A stretch of DNA of 64,000 bases from Hominisplanchenecus_A murintestinalis (GTDB lineage Bacteria > Bacillota > Clostridia > Lachnospirales > Lachnospiraceae), in NCBI RefSeq assembly GCF_943193015.1, contig NZ_CALPCM010000007.1, positions 50,795 through 114,794 on the forward strand, in the 5' to 3' direction. The notes below the pieces were generated by a model that was not told the origin of the DNA, did not search any database, and saw only the letters and a program-made list of their open reading frames with translations. A program made the translations under genes and the position numbers. Positions 44,585 through 53,543 of the stretch are shown here, one piece after another. Within the stretch, counting starts at the first letter, position 1. Each line of letters begins with the position of its first letter.

Positions 44585-44800
44585 ATGGAAGAAAACAGGG
44601 AAGAAATGACAATTGACGAGGCGTTTCTTGCACTGGATGCGATTGTGGAGGCTCTGGAAGGGCGTGAGATTACGCTGGAGGAGTCTTTTCAGAAGTATCA
44701 GGAAGGCATGGGGCTGGTGAAGAAATGCAGTGAGAAGATAGATGCTGTTGAGAAGAAAGTGCTGATTTTGAATGAAAACGGAGAAGCTTATGAATTTTAA
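44585..44800 (+). CDS. xseB: Exodeoxyribonuclease VII small subunit
   Basis: The small helical subunit of exonuclease VII that binds the coiled coils of XseA. It has 71 residues. The diagnostic part is TIDEAFLALDAIVEALEGRE followed by ITLEESFQKYQEGMGLVKKC. GGGAGGGG precedes the ATG. The stop overlaps the start of the polyprenyl synthetase by 11 bases, a common arrangement in Clostridia. Confidence 0.93.
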   Translation: MEENREEMTIDEAFLALDAIVEALEGREITLEESFQKYQEGMGLVKKCSEKIDAVEKKVLILNENGEAYEF

Positions 44801-45677
44801 AGAAGAGCTGGGAAGGCACACGCAGGAAGTTCAGGAGATTATTGAGAAATATCTGCCAAAGGAAGAGGGATTCCAAAAGACAGTGCTGGAAGCGATGAAT
44901 TACAGTGTGAGGGCAGGGGGAAAAAGGCTGCGTCCTATGTTGATGCTGGAGACTTACCGGATGTTTGGCGGGGGTTCTGATATGATAGAGCCGTTTATGG
45001 CCGCTATGGAGATGATACATACCCATTCGCTGGTTCATGACGACCTTCCGGCGATGGATAATGATGAGTACCGCAGAGGACAGGAGACGACCTGGATGAA
45101 ATATGGAGAGGCTATGGGAGTCTTGGCAGGAGATGGTCTGCTGAACTATGCTTATGAGACAGCATCCAGGGCATTTTCCATAGAGCCGGGGAATCCGGCC
45201 ATCGGACAGGCGTTTGCTGTTCTGACTGGAAAAACAGGCGTTTATGGGATGCTGGGAGGTCAGTGCAGAGATGTGGAAATGGCGGGAAAAAGCCTGTCGG
45301 AAGAAGAACTTGACTTTATTTACCGATTAAAAACGGGAGCGCTGATTGAGGCGTCTATGATGATTGGGGCAATTCTGGCCGGAGCAGGTGATACGGATGT
45401 ACAGGCGGTAGAACAGATTGCGTCGGCAGTGGGGATGGCATTCCAGATACAGGACGATATCCTGGATGTGACAAGTACAGTGGAAGAGCTTGGAAAGCCC
45501 GTGCGGAGCGATGAAAAGAATGAAAAGACTACGTATGTAACTTTGATGGGGCTGGAGCAGGCAGGGAAAGACGTGGAGCGCATTTCGAAAGATGCAATTG
45601 CAGGGTTAGACAGGCTGAAGGCGGAGAATGAATTTTTGAGGGAATTGGTACTGTCTTTGATAGACCGCAGAAAATAG
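44790..45677 (+). CDS. ispA: Polyprenyl (geranyl/farnesyl) diphosphate synthase
   Basis: Condenses isopentenyl diphosphate with allylic diphosphates to give a C15 product for undecaprenyl phosphate and quinone paths. It has 295 residues. The first aspartate-rich motif is LVHDDLPAMDNDEYRRG and the second QIQDDILDVTST; YSVRAGGKRLRPMLMLET is the usual IPP-binding region. Position after xseB and before dxs is the standard firmicute arrangement. ATG 44790 is chosen as GGAGAAG precedes it; an in-frame ATG at 44772 lies deeper inside xseB. The product length (C10, C15 or C20) is assumed from the family. Confidence 0.92.
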   Translation: MNFKEELGRHTQEVQEIIEKYLPKEEGFQKTVLEAMNYSVRAGGKRLRPMLMLETYRMFGGGSDMIEPFMAAMEMIHTHSLVHDDLPAMDNDEYRRGQETTWMKYGEAMGVLAGDGLLNYAYETASRAFSIEPGNPAIGQAFAVLTGKTGVYGMLGGQCRDVEMAGKSLSEEELDFIYRLKTGALIEASMMIGAILAGAGDTDVQAVEQIASAVGMAFQIQDDILDVTSTVEELGKPVRSDEKNEKTTYVTLMGLEQAGKDVERISKDAIAGLDRLKAENEFLRELVLSLIDRRK

Positions 45678-45738
45678 CATATATAAGGCATACCGAAGGC
45701 GATAGCCGGCTGCCGGGAGGCGGCGGAGGGTAGAAAGT

Positions 45739-47610
45739 ATGGTTTTAGAAAAGATAAATCAGGCGAACGATATTAAAAAACTGGATAAAGGGGAGCTTCT
45801 TGTACTTGCAGATGAAATCCGGGAATTTCTGATGCAGAAAATCAGTGTTTCGGGCGGGCATCTGGCTTCGAATCTGGGGGTGGTGGAGCTGACGATGGCG
45901 CTGCATCTCGTATTCGAACTTCCCGAGGATAAGATGATCTGGGATGTGGGGCATCAGGCGTATACGCATAAACTGCTGACCGGACGGCGGGACGGGTTTG
46001 ACAGCCTGCGTAAATACGGAGGCATGAGCGGGTTTCCGAAGAGGAAGGAGAGCAGCTGCGATGCTTTTGACACGGGCCACAGTTCTACATCTATTTCGGC
46101 AGGGCTGGGATATGTGCGTGCTAGGGATATTCTGGGGGAACAATATCATGTGCTGTCAGTTATCGGCGATGGTTCCCTGACGGGAGGGATGGCGTACGAG
46201 GCGCTGAATAATGCTTCCCGGGTGAAATCGAATTTTATTATCGTCCTGAATGATAATAATATGTCCATTTCGGAAAATGTGGGAGGCATGTCTACGTATC
46301 TGGGCGAACTGCGGACAAATGAAGCGTATACCGGGCTGAAAACGGGAATTACAAATGTTTTGAATAAAATTCCGGTATATGGCGAGAGATTTGTGAAGCA
46401 TATCCATAAGACAAAGAACGGCATCAAGCAGCTTTTTATTCCGGGAATGCTGTTTGAAAACATGGGAATTACGTATCTGGGACCTGTGGACGGGCACAAT
46501 ATCCAGCAGATGTGCCGTGTATTCCAGGAAGCTAAGAAGCTGGACGGCGCGGTACTGGTACATGTGCTTACGAAAAAAGGAAAGGGATATGTCCCGGCAG
46601 AACGCCATCCGGCGCGGTTTCATGGGGCGGAGCCTTTTGAGATAGAGACGGGGCTTCCCAAAAAGAAACGGGTAAAACCAAACTATACGGATATTTTTTC
46701 TACGGTGATGCGGAAATTTGGGGATAGGTATCCGAATGTGGCAGCTATCACGGCAGCGATGCCTGACGGCACGGGGCTGAAGCGGTTTTCCAATATGTTC
46801 CCGGACAGGTTTTTTGACGTGGGCATCGCGGAAGCACATGCGGTTACGTTTGCGGCAGGATTGGCGGCGGCGGGGCTTACCCCGGTAGTTGCCGTGTATT
46901 CTTCCTTCCTGCAGAGGGCATATGACCAGGTGCTGCATGATGTGTGTATCCAGAACCTGCATGTGGTATTTGCCATCGACAGGGCGGGACTGGTAGGCAG
47001 CGACGGGGAGACACATCAGGGTATTTTTGATTTATCTTACCTTTCTACGATTCCGAATATGTGTGTGATGGCTCCGAAAAATAAGTGGGAGCTTTCAGAT
47101 ATGATGAAGTTTGCCGTGGAGTATACAGGGCCGATTGCCCTGCGTTATCCGCGGGGTGAGGCGTATGACGGCCTGCAGGAATTCCGTGCGCCGATGGTAT
47201 ACGGGAAAAGCGAGGTACTGTTTGATGAAGAAGGAATCCTTCTGCTGGCGGTGGGAAGCATGGTAAAGACGGCTCATGAAGTGCGCCTGTACCTGAAAAA
47301 GCTTGGTTACCCATGCTCTCTGGTAAATGCGAGGTTTGTGAAACCGATTGACGAGGATCTGCTGCGTGAGCTGGAACAGGAGCATCGTTTGATTGTTACA
47401 CTGGAAGAAAATGTGCGGTGCGGCGGTTTTGGGGAGCATGTGCTGGATTACCTGCATGAAATCGGCAGCAGGGCGCGGATCATACAGGTAGCGCTTCCGG
47501 ACGATTATATCGAACACGGAAATGTGGAAATCTTGAAAAAAGAGGCAGGTATAGACGCGGAGTCTATCGAGAAGAGGATTCTTGCAGAATATATTGGAAA
47601 CAGCGATTGA
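45739..47610 (+). CDS. dxs: 1-deoxy-D-xylulose-5-phosphate synthase
   Basis: The thiamine-diphosphate enzyme that starts the MEP isoprenoid pathway from pyruvate and glyceraldehyde 3-phosphate. It has 623 residues. Visible are SGGHLASNLGVVELTMALH, the ThDP motif VIGDGSLTGGMAYEALNNA with downstream NDNNMSISENVGGMS, the catalytic FDVGIAEAHAVTFAAGLA and the third-domain LEENVRCGGFGEHVLDYL. It lies in one run with the prenyl synthase, tlyA, nadK, argR and recN. The 61-base gap before it is GC-rich and holds a small hairpin but no promoter that I can support. Confidence 0.96.
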   Translation: MVLEKINQANDIKKLDKGELLVLADEIREFLMQKISVSGGHLASNLGVVELTMALHLVFELPEDKMIWDVGHQAYTHKLLTGRRDGFDSLRKYGGMSGFPKRKESSCDAFDTGHSSTSISAGLGYVRARDILGEQYHVLSVIGDGSLTGGMAYEALNNASRVKSNFIIVLNDNNMSISENVGGMSTYLGELRTNEAYTGLKTGITNVLNKIPVYGERFVKHIHKTKNGIKQLFIPGMLFENMGITYLGPVDGHNIQQMCRVFQEAKKLDGAVLVHVLTKKGKGYVPAERHPARFHGAEPFEIETGLPKKKRVKPNYTDIFSTVMRKFGDRYPNVAAITAAMPDGTGLKRFSNMFPDRFFDVGIAEAHAVTFAAGLAAAGLTPVVAVYSSFLQRAYDQVLHDVCIQNLHVVFAIDRAGLVGSDGETHQGIFDLSYLSTIPNMCVMAPKNKWELSDMMKFAVEYTGPIALRYPRGEAYDGLQEFRAPMVYGKSEVLFDEEGILLLAVGSMVKTAHEVRLYLKKLGYPCSLVNARFVKPIDEDLLRELEQEHRLIVTLEENVRCGGFGEHVLDYLHEIGSRARIIQVALPDDYIEHGNVEILKKEAGIDAESIEKRILAEYIGNSD

Positions 47611-47655
47611 CGCTGTTTGTGAAAGCGCGGACGATTTTATAGATAAGGAGATAAC

Positions 47656-48468
47656 ATGAAGGAGCGTTTGGATGTGCTGCTGGTAAAAAGGAATCTGGCG
47701 GCGTCACGGGAAAAGGCAAAAGCCATCATCATGTCGGGCAATGTATATGTAGACGGCCAGAAAGAGGATAAGGCAGGCACTATGTTTAAAGAGGGCGTGC
47801 AGATTGAAGTAAAAGGAAACACTCTGAAATATGTGAGCCGCGGAGGTCTGAAACTGGAGAAAGCGATGAGTCATTTTGATATTTCCCTGGAGGGGAAAAT
47901 CTGTATGGACGTAGGTTCTTCCACAGGGGGATTTACGGACTGTATGCTGCAAAATGGCGCGGTGAAGGTATATGCGGTAGATGTGGGGCACGGGCAGCTT
48001 GACTGGAAGCTGCGCCAGGATGAGCGTGTGGTATGCATGGAAAAAACGAATATCCGCTACGTAACGCCGGAAGATATCGAAGAGAGGGCGGAGTTTTCAT
48101 CGATTGACGTATCGTTTATTTCTCTGACAAAGGTACTGCTTCCGGTTCGGAATCTTTTGACGGAAAACGGGCAAATCGTGTGCCTGATTAAACCCCAGTT
48201 TGAGGCGGGACGGGAAAAGGTAGGAAAAAAGGGCGTAGTACGCGACAGCAAAGTGCATGAGGAGGTAATCTGTAAGGTGCTGGCGTATGCCCGGGAGATT
48301 TCTTTTGAACCCTTGCATCTGGAATTTTCCCCCATCAAAGGGCCAGAGGGAAATATTGAATATCTGCTGCATCTTCAGAAACGGGAAGAGGGCACGCGCT
48401 GGGAGGATATGCATTTTTCCGTGCAGGAAACGGTTGCCGCGGCACATGAAGAACTGGATGGCAGGTAG
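47656..48468 (+). CDS. tlyA: TlyA family rRNA ribose-methyltransferase/hemolysin
   Basis: A 270-residue S4-domain plus FtsJ-type methyltransferase. The S4 domain is at the N terminus (ERLDVLLVKRNLAASREKAK, then AIIMSGNVYVDGQ). The SAM-binding motif is MDVGSSTGGFTDCMLQNGA, and KPQFEAGREKVGKKGVVRD is the family signature. In mycobacteria TlyA makes 2'-O-methylcytidines in 16S and 23S rRNA; the substrate in Clostridia is assumed. The stop is five bases before nadK. GATAAGGAG precedes the ATG. Confidence 0.92.
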   Translation: MKERLDVLLVKRNLAASREKAKAIIMSGNVYVDGQKEDKAGTMFKEGVQIEVKGNTLKYVSRGGLKLEKAMSHFDISLEGKICMDVGSSTGGFTDCMLQNGAVKVYAVDVGHGQLDWKLRQDERVVCMEKTNIRYVTPEDIEERAEFSSIDVSFISLTKVLLPVRNLLTENGQIVCLIKPQFEAGREKVGKKGVVRDSKVHEEVICKVLAYAREISFEPLHLEFSPIKGPEGNIEYLLHLQKREEGTRWEDMHFSVQETVAAAHEELDGR

Positions 48469-48473
48469 CGCAT

Positions 48474-49331
48474 ATGGAGAACTTTTATGTTATTACAAAC
48501 AATAGTAAAGACCCGGCGCTGGAGACTGCCAGGTTTGTTCAGGAATATTTGACGGCACGGGGAAAAACGTGTATGATTCAGGAACAGGTGCGGTGCGGGG
48601 AAGGGCATTCCTATAAATATACGGACGCGGCGCAGATTCCGGAAGATATAGAGTGCGTTCTGGTAGTAGGCGGTGACGGGACGCTGCTTCAGGCATGCCG
48701 TGATTTAAGTGAAAAGGATATTCCCCTGCTGGGTATCAATCTGGGGACGCTGGGTTACCTGGCGGAAATCGAGAAGCAGAATGTGCAGCCGGCTCTGGAG
48801 AGGCTGATGGGAGATGCGTTTATTACGGAACGCCGGATGATGCTGGAGGGAACGGTATGCAGGAAGTCGAAGAAATTGATGGAGGATATGGCTCTGAATG
48901 ATATTGTGATTGGACGGGATGGAAAGCCACGTATCATTGATTTCAATATTTATGTGAATGGGGAATTTTTGAATTCTTACAGTGCGGACGGCATCGTGAT
49001 TTCTACACCGACCGGTTCTACCGGCTATAGCCTTTCGGCAGGCGGGCCGATCGTATCGCCGGAGGCTTCCCTGATTCTACTCAGCCCGATCGCCCCCCAT
49101 ACGCTGAATACCAGAAGCATTGTGCTGCCGGATGATGTGGAAATCACGGTTGAGGTGAAGGAAGGAAGGCACTCAGAGTCAGCCGTGGTGACTTTTGACG
49201 GAGATACCTGCATGGGGCTTTGCGGCGGCGACCAGGTGACGGTACGCAAGGCTTCACGGTATGCCAGGCTTTTGAAAATAAATAATATTAGTTTTCTTGA
49301 GGTGCTCAGGAAGAAAATGAGCAATCAGTAG
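48474..49331 (+). CDS. nadK: NAD kinase
   Basis: Phosphorylates NAD to NADP in the cytoplasm. It has 285 residues. The key motif is VLVVGGDGTLLQACRDL, and LGINLGTLGYLAEIEK, ALNDIVIGRDGKPR and GIVISTPTGSTGYSLSAGGP follow in the usual order. It stands between tlyA and argR, the order often seen in Firmicutes. The ribosome site is weak (GGCAGGTAGCGC), and coupling with tlyA is likely given the five-base gap. Confidence 0.95.
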   Translation: MENFYVITNNSKDPALETARFVQEYLTARGKTCMIQEQVRCGEGHSYKYTDAAQIPEDIECVLVVGGDGTLLQACRDLSEKDIPLLGINLGTLGYLAEIEKQNVQPALERLMGDAFITERRMMLEGTVCRKSKKLMEDMALNDIVIGRDGKPRIIDFNIYVNGEFLNSYSADGIVISTPTGSTGYSLSAGGPIVSPEASLILLSPIAPHTLNTRSIVLPDDVEITVEVKEGRHSESAVVTFDGDTCMGLCGGDQVTVRKASRYARLLKINNISFLEVLRKKMSNQ

Positions 49332-49369
49332 GAGTGCTTATCTCCTATAGTGCGCCAATGGAGGTAAAG

Positions 49370-49822
49370 ATGAAGATAGAAAGACATGCAAAAATCATTG
49401 ACTTGATTAACCGTTATGATATTGAAACCCAGGAGGAACTGGCGGAACGGCTAAACCGGGAAGGATTTGCCGTAACGCAGGCGACGGTTTCACGGGATAT
49501 CCGGGAATTGAAATTAACAAAGATTTCACAGAACGGTGAGAAGCAGAAATATGCGGTGATGGCTGCACACAGTTCAGGGATGGATGAGAAGTATCTGCGT
49601 GTGCTTAAGGATGGCTTTGTCTCTATGGATATGGCGCAGAATATCCTGGTGGTAAAGACTGTGGCGGGGATGGCGATGGCCGTGGCGGCTGCGATTGACG
49701 CGATGCGCTGGCCGGAGGTCGCGGGAAGCATCGCGGGGGACGATACGGTGATGTGCGCTATCCGCAGCGTGGACGATACGCTGCTGGTGATGGATAAGAT
49801 CCATCGGATGACAGGAAGATAG
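49370..49822 (+). CDS. argR: Arginine repressor
   Basis: ArgR/AhrC binds arginine and regulates arginine synthesis and breakdown genes as a hexamer. It has 150 residues. The N-terminal winged helix contains YDIETQEELAERLNREG and TQATVSRDIRELKLTKI. The C-terminal oligomerisation and arginine-binding domain shows EVAGSIAGDDTVMCAIRSVD. ATG 49370 has GGAGGT just upstream; the frame is open from 49334. The argR-recN pairing is widely conserved in Firmicutes. No ARG box is clear in the surrounding gaps. Confidence 0.95.
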   Translation: MKIERHAKIIDLINRYDIETQEELAERLNREGFAVTQATVSRDIRELKLTKISQNGEKQKYAVMAAHSSGMDEKYLRVLKDGFVSMDMAQNILVVKTVAGMAMAVAAAIDAMRWPEVAGSIAGDDTVMCAIRSVDDTLLVMDKIHRMTGR

Positions 49823-49897
49823 ACAGTATAGGTTATTTTTGTAACCAGCCGGCAAAGCGGAACGGTTACTTGATTCGGGAGAGGGCAGGAAAATCGT

Positions 49898-51574
49898 ATG
49901 TTGTGGAATATTCATGTGAAAAATATGGCGTTAATCCAGGAGGTGGATGTGGAGCTTTCCACCGGACTGAATATCCTGACCGGAGAGACAGGCGCGGGAA
50001 AGTCAATTATTATCGGAGCGGTAAACGTGGCGCTGGGCGCGGCGGGCTTTAAAGGTTTTGCCCGGGAGGATGCGGAGTACGCTTTGGTGGAATTGATTTT
50101 TTCTGTAGAAAATGAAAAAATCAGGCGGCGTCTGGAGGAGCTTGAAGTGCCCGTGGAGGATGGGCAGGTCATTATTTCCAGGAAGCTGGCGAAAGGAAGG
50201 ACAATCAGCAAAATAAACGGGGAAACTGTTACGGTATCCAGAATCCGGGAGGCGGCAGAGGTACTGCTGGATATTCATGGACAGCATGAGCATCAGTCGC
50301 TGCTGTATCGGAAAAACCACCTGGCTATTGTGGACGAGTATGCCAAAGAAGAACTGGAGCCGTATGCGGAGAAAAATGAAGAGCTCTATAAGCGGTGGCA
50401 GCGGCAGAAGCGTGAGCTTTCAAATATGCAGACAGATGAGAATGCAAGGGCGAAGGAGGCAGATTTCCTGCGCTTTGAGATAGAGGAAATAGAGGCTGCG
50501 GCGCTGATGGAGGGCGAGGATGAGAGCCTGGAAGAGCAGTATCGGAAAATGGTGAACGGCAGGAAGATTGCAGAGGCAGCCGCAGAGATATCCGCCCTGC
50601 TTTCCCCCGACGGAGGCGCGTCCGAGATGACGGGAAGAGCCATCCGGAGCTTGAGTGCAGTGGCGGAGCTGGATGGGGAGATTTCAGGGCTGAACGACCA
50701 GCTTTACGATATTGACAGCCTTCTGAATGATTTTAACAGGGAGCTTTCGGATTACGTGGAAAGGTTGAGCTTTGACGAGGAAGAATTTTCCAGAGTTGAG
50801 ACGAGGCTTGATCTTATCAATCACCTGAAATCGAAGTATGGGAATGCGATTCCGGAAATTTTGGCATACCAGGAGGAACGGCAGGAACGGCTGAATGTTT
50901 TGGAGAATTATGAAGCCTGCCTTTCGAAGCTTCAGAAGGAACTTGCATCCTGCGAGGCAGAGTTGTTTGAGAATGCCGGAAAGATGTCTAAAATCAGAAA
51001 GAAATATGCGTTTGATTTAAGTGTAAAAATAAAAGAAGCATTGGAAGATTTGAATTTTCTGGATGTACAGTTTGAAATTGCGTTTGAGCCGCTGGAAACG
51101 CCGGGGATTTTGGGAATTGACGAGATTTGCTTTATGATTTCCACGAATCCGGGTTCACCTGTAAAACCATTGAATGAAGTAGCCTCCGGAGGCGAGCTGT
51201 CCAGGATTATGCTGGCGCTCAAGGCAGTGCTGGCGGATAAAGACGCTACGGAAACGTTGATTTTTGATGAAATTGATGTAGGAATCAGCGGACGTACAGC
51301 GCAGAAGGTATCAGAAAAGATGGCGGTACTGGCGAAGCGCCATCAGGTTATCTGTATTACGCATCTGGCGCAGATTGCGTCTATGGCTGACAGCCATTAT
51401 GTAATAGAAAAGAAAGTGGAAAACCAGGTTACATTTACGTCTATACAGAAATTGTCAGAAAAAGAAAGCGTGGAAGAGCTGGCGCGCATTTTGGGCGGTG
51501 CAGAGATTACTCCGACTGTGCTGAAAAGCGCGCGGGAGATGAAAGAGCTGGCGGCTCAGATGAAAAAGAGCTAG
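49898..51574 (+). CDS. recN: DNA repair protein RecN
   Basis: An SMC-like ATPase that assembles at double-strand breaks. It has 558 residues. Walker A is ILTGETGAGKSIIIGAVNVA; DIHGQHEHQSLL follows. A long coiled-coil middle (about residues 160-370) leads to the signature EVASGGELSRIMLALKAVL and Walker B TLIFDEIDVGISGRTAQKV. ITHLAQIASMADSHYVIEK closes the ATPase. ATG 49898 follows GGGCAGGAAAATCGT. It complements AddAB at the left end of the window in break repair, although the two are not linked in one operon. Confidence 0.96.
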   Translation: MLWNIHVKNMALIQEVDVELSTGLNILTGETGAGKSIIIGAVNVALGAAGFKGFAREDAEYALVELIFSVENEKIRRRLEELEVPVEDGQVIISRKLAKGRTISKINGETVTVSRIREAAEVLLDIHGQHEHQSLLYRKNHLAIVDEYAKEELEPYAEKNEELYKRWQRQKRELSNMQTDENARAKEADFLRFEIEEIEAAALMEGEDESLEEQYRKMVNGRKIAEAAAEISALLSPDGGASEMTGRAIRSLSAVAELDGEISGLNDQLYDIDSLLNDFNRELSDYVERLSFDEEEFSRVETRLDLINHLKSKYGNAIPEILAYQEERQERLNVLENYEACLSKLQKELASCEAELFENAGKMSKIRKKYAFDLSVKIKEALEDLNFLDVQFEIAFEPLETPGILGIDEICFMISTNPGSPVKPLNEVASGGELSRIMLALKAVLADKDATETLIFDEIDVGISGRTAQKVSEKMAVLAKRHQVICITHLAQIASMADSHYVIEKKVENQVTFTSIQKLSEKESVEELARILGGAEITPTVLKSAREMKELAAQMKKS

Positions 51575-51679
51575 GCGTCAAATATAAATTTGGAAGGATT
51601 TGGAAAGGCGGACAAAAAAATACAAGGTTGAAAATCATTTTATTTCGCATACTAGAAGCGTAGAAAGGATGTGAAAAAA

Positions 51680-52882
51680 GTGATGAAAAAGCTTGGGATT
51701 TTTATTCCTGTGTTGCTGTGTATCATGGCTTTCACAGGATTTTTTTTGATAAAAAGGAGCATTCCCGATGAGCTGAATGTGGTGAGAGGGAAAGACCAGA
51801 GGGAAATAAAGCTGGATTTACCTATGGTAGAACAGGAAGCAGTGGAAGCGGGCGGCAGGGATGAATCCAATATTCCGCAGGGTTCGGTGAAGATAAGCTG
51901 CAGTCTGCTTGGCGTGATTCCAATCAAGGATATCCATGTGAATGTAGTAGAAGAAAAGAAAGTTACACCGGGCGGGGAAGCGATTGGTATATATATGAAG
52001 ACCATGGGAATCCTGGTGGTGGGTACAGGAACCGTGCGTGGTTTAGATGGACTGGACTATGAGCCGGCGCTTAATATTGTCCAGTCCGGGGATTACATTA
52101 CCTCTGTCAATGACAGCCCGGTAAGGAATAAAGAAGAGCTTACTCAGCTGATCAATGGAAGCAAGGGCGAAGAGCTTGTGCTTGAGGTACAGCGGAATGG
52201 GGAAACGACTACGCTGAAACTGGCTCCGGTGCACACAGAGAATGATGAATACAAGCTGGGCATCTGGGTCCGCGACGATACACAGGGCATTGGTACGCTG
52301 ACTTATGTAGACGAGGAAAAGAATTTCGGAGCGCTGGGGCATGGAATCAGCGACGTAGACACTGGGGAGCTGCTGAATCTGTCAGGCGGAACCCTGTACC
52401 ATGCAGACATCCTTTCGGTGACAAAAGGAGAGCGGGGCGTGCCGGGCGAGCTGTCAGGCGTCATTCACTATCGGACAGAGGAAGAACTCGGCGAGATTGG
52501 TGAAAATACAGAAGAAGGAATTTTTGGAACTGCAAATAAACAGATGGAAGAGATTGCCGCCGCGTCAGAGCCGGTAGAAATCGCCTATAAACAGGAGGTT
52601 GAGGAAGGAGCAGCCACGATTCTCTGCGCCGTAGAAGGAGAAGTGCAGGAATACCAGGCGGAAATCAAGAAAATTTACCTGAACAGCGGAGATGCAAATA
52701 AAAGCATGGTAATCCAGGTAACTGACCCGGTGCTTTTGGAAAAAACGGGCGGTATTGTGCAGGGAATGAGCGGAAGCCCGATTCTCCAAAATGGAAAGCT
52801 GATAGGCGCCGTGACCCATGTATTTATCCAGGATGCTACCAGTGGGTTTGGGATATTTATTGAAAATATGCTGGAGCATTGA
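51680..52882 (+). CDS. spoIVB: SpoIVB serine peptidase
   Basis: The forespore-made S55 protease that crosses to the intermembrane space and triggers pro-SigmaK processing in endospore formers. It has 400 residues. A signal anchor is at the N terminus (LGIFIPVLLCIMAFTGFFLI), a PDZ domain follows (QSGDYITSVNDSPVRNKEEL), and the peptidase domain holds GALGHGISDVDTG with the probable catalytic histidine and GGIVQGMSGSPILQNGKLIG with the serine. GTG 51680 sits eight bases after a near-perfect AGAAAGGATG site; ATG 51683 is close behind. It follows recN as usual, but spo0A does not follow it here. Confidence 0.93.
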   Translation: MMKKLGIFIPVLLCIMAFTGFFLIKRSIPDELNVVRGKDQREIKLDLPMVEQEAVEAGGRDESNIPQGSVKISCSLLGVIPIKDIHVNVVEEKKVTPGGEAIGIYMKTMGILVVGTGTVRGLDGLDYEPALNIVQSGDYITSVNDSPVRNKEELTQLINGSKGEELVLEVQRNGETTTLKLAPVHTENDEYKLGIWVRDDTQGIGTLTYVDEEKNFGALGHGISDVDTGELLNLSGGTLYHADILSVTKGERGVPGELSGVIHYRTEEELGEIGENTEEGIFGTANKQMEEIAAASEPVEIAYKQEVEEGAATILCAVEGEVQEYQAEIKKIYLNSGDANKSMVIQVTDPVLLEKTGGIVQGMSGSPILQNGKLIGAVTHVFIQDATSGFGIFIENMLEH

Positions 52883-52932
52883 GAGAGCCATTGACGGTTT
52901 GGATTTCTCAGTAAGTTTCATAGCTGTATCCG

Positions 52933-53005
52933 GTCCGCCTGCCAGATAGAATTCCGCATGGAATATAGCGGTTGTTCCATGCGGAATTCTATCTGGCAGG
53001 CGGAC
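52933..53005. repeat. Perfect 31-bp inverted repeat with 11-base loop
   Basis: The left arm runs 52933-52963 (begins GTCCGCCTGCCAGATAG) and the right arm 52975-53005 is its exact reverse complement. The loop is TATAGCGGTTG. There is no T-run directly after either arm, so it is not a standard intrinsic terminator, although it lies between the converging spoIVB and flavodoxin genes. It contains GAATTC on both arms. It may be the trace of a mobile element or a factor-independent transcription barrier. Confidence 0.85.
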
Positions 53006-53021
53006 TGAGATATAGAAAAAA

Positions 53022-53543
53022 TCATTTTTCTAAACATTTTAAAATTGGTTCAATATATTTTTTGTCAGAAATATCATAGGAAGCAGAAATCATTTTGGCC
53101 ATTGCCTGCTCTTTCTCTGTTTTGCCCTTTTTGGCTTTAAGTGTTTTTACAAACATTTTCATCATAAGTTTTGATGGTATAGACATTTTTTCATAGTTCA
53201 ATCCGCCTGGAAAATAAAATACGCTTACTTTTTTAAACTCTGCTTCTGTAAAGTTTTGTTTAAGAAAGGGTTCTATTTCAGGGCTATCTATCGGACTTGC
53301 ACCGACACAAAATGTAATTAACTTCTTATCGTTCCAGTTGTCTATATTATTTTTGAACCAGCTAAGTTTCCTGATACCGCCCGCACATGCCCAGCCGCCA
53401 AAAATAATCGCTTTATATGCATCTAAATTTGTCCTTTTTGCTGCTGATAATTCCAGACAATCCGCTCCGGCTGCTTCTGCTATCCATTGGGCATACCGTT
53501 TTGTAAACCCTGTTTGTGAATTATAAATTACTACTGTTTTCAT
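53022..53543 (-). CDS. Flavodoxin-domain protein
   Basis: A 173-residue flavodoxin-like protein. The N terminus TVVIYNSQTGFTKRYAQWIA carries the FMN phosphate-binding loop; AIIFGGWACAGGIRKLSWF is the second FMN-contact region. It resembles flavodoxin-fold proteins such as protoporphyrinogen oxidase-like HemG relatives, but the exact electron partner is unknown. It overlaps the upstream MarR-type gene by 23 bases, so both are co-transcribed from the promoter at 54065-54093 and presumably under that regulator's control. The pair is more A+T-rich than the recN-spoIVB region. Confidence 0.85.
   Translation of the reverse strand: MKTVVIYNSQTGFTKRYAQWIAEAAGADCLELSAAKRTNLDAYKAIIFGGWACAGGIRKLSWFKNNIDNWNDKKLITFCVGASPIDSPEIEPFLKQNFTEAEFKKVSVFYFPGGLNYEKMSIPSKLMMKMFVKTLKAKKGKTEKEQAMAKMISASYDISDKKYIEPILKCLEK

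Noticed and set aside
45320..47517. Several long open frames on the - strand opposite ispA and dxs.
   Set aside because: Shadows of well-supported + strand genes, without domains or start signals.
49831..49846. GGTTA...TAACC inverted repeat between argR and recN.
   Set aside because: Only five base pairs with no T-run; does not match an ARG box or a terminator.
51648..51654. CATACTA upstream of spoIVB resembles a sporulation SigmaF/SigmaG -10 box.
   Set aside because: No matching -35 box is found 17-18 bases upstream, so it cannot be supported as a promoter.
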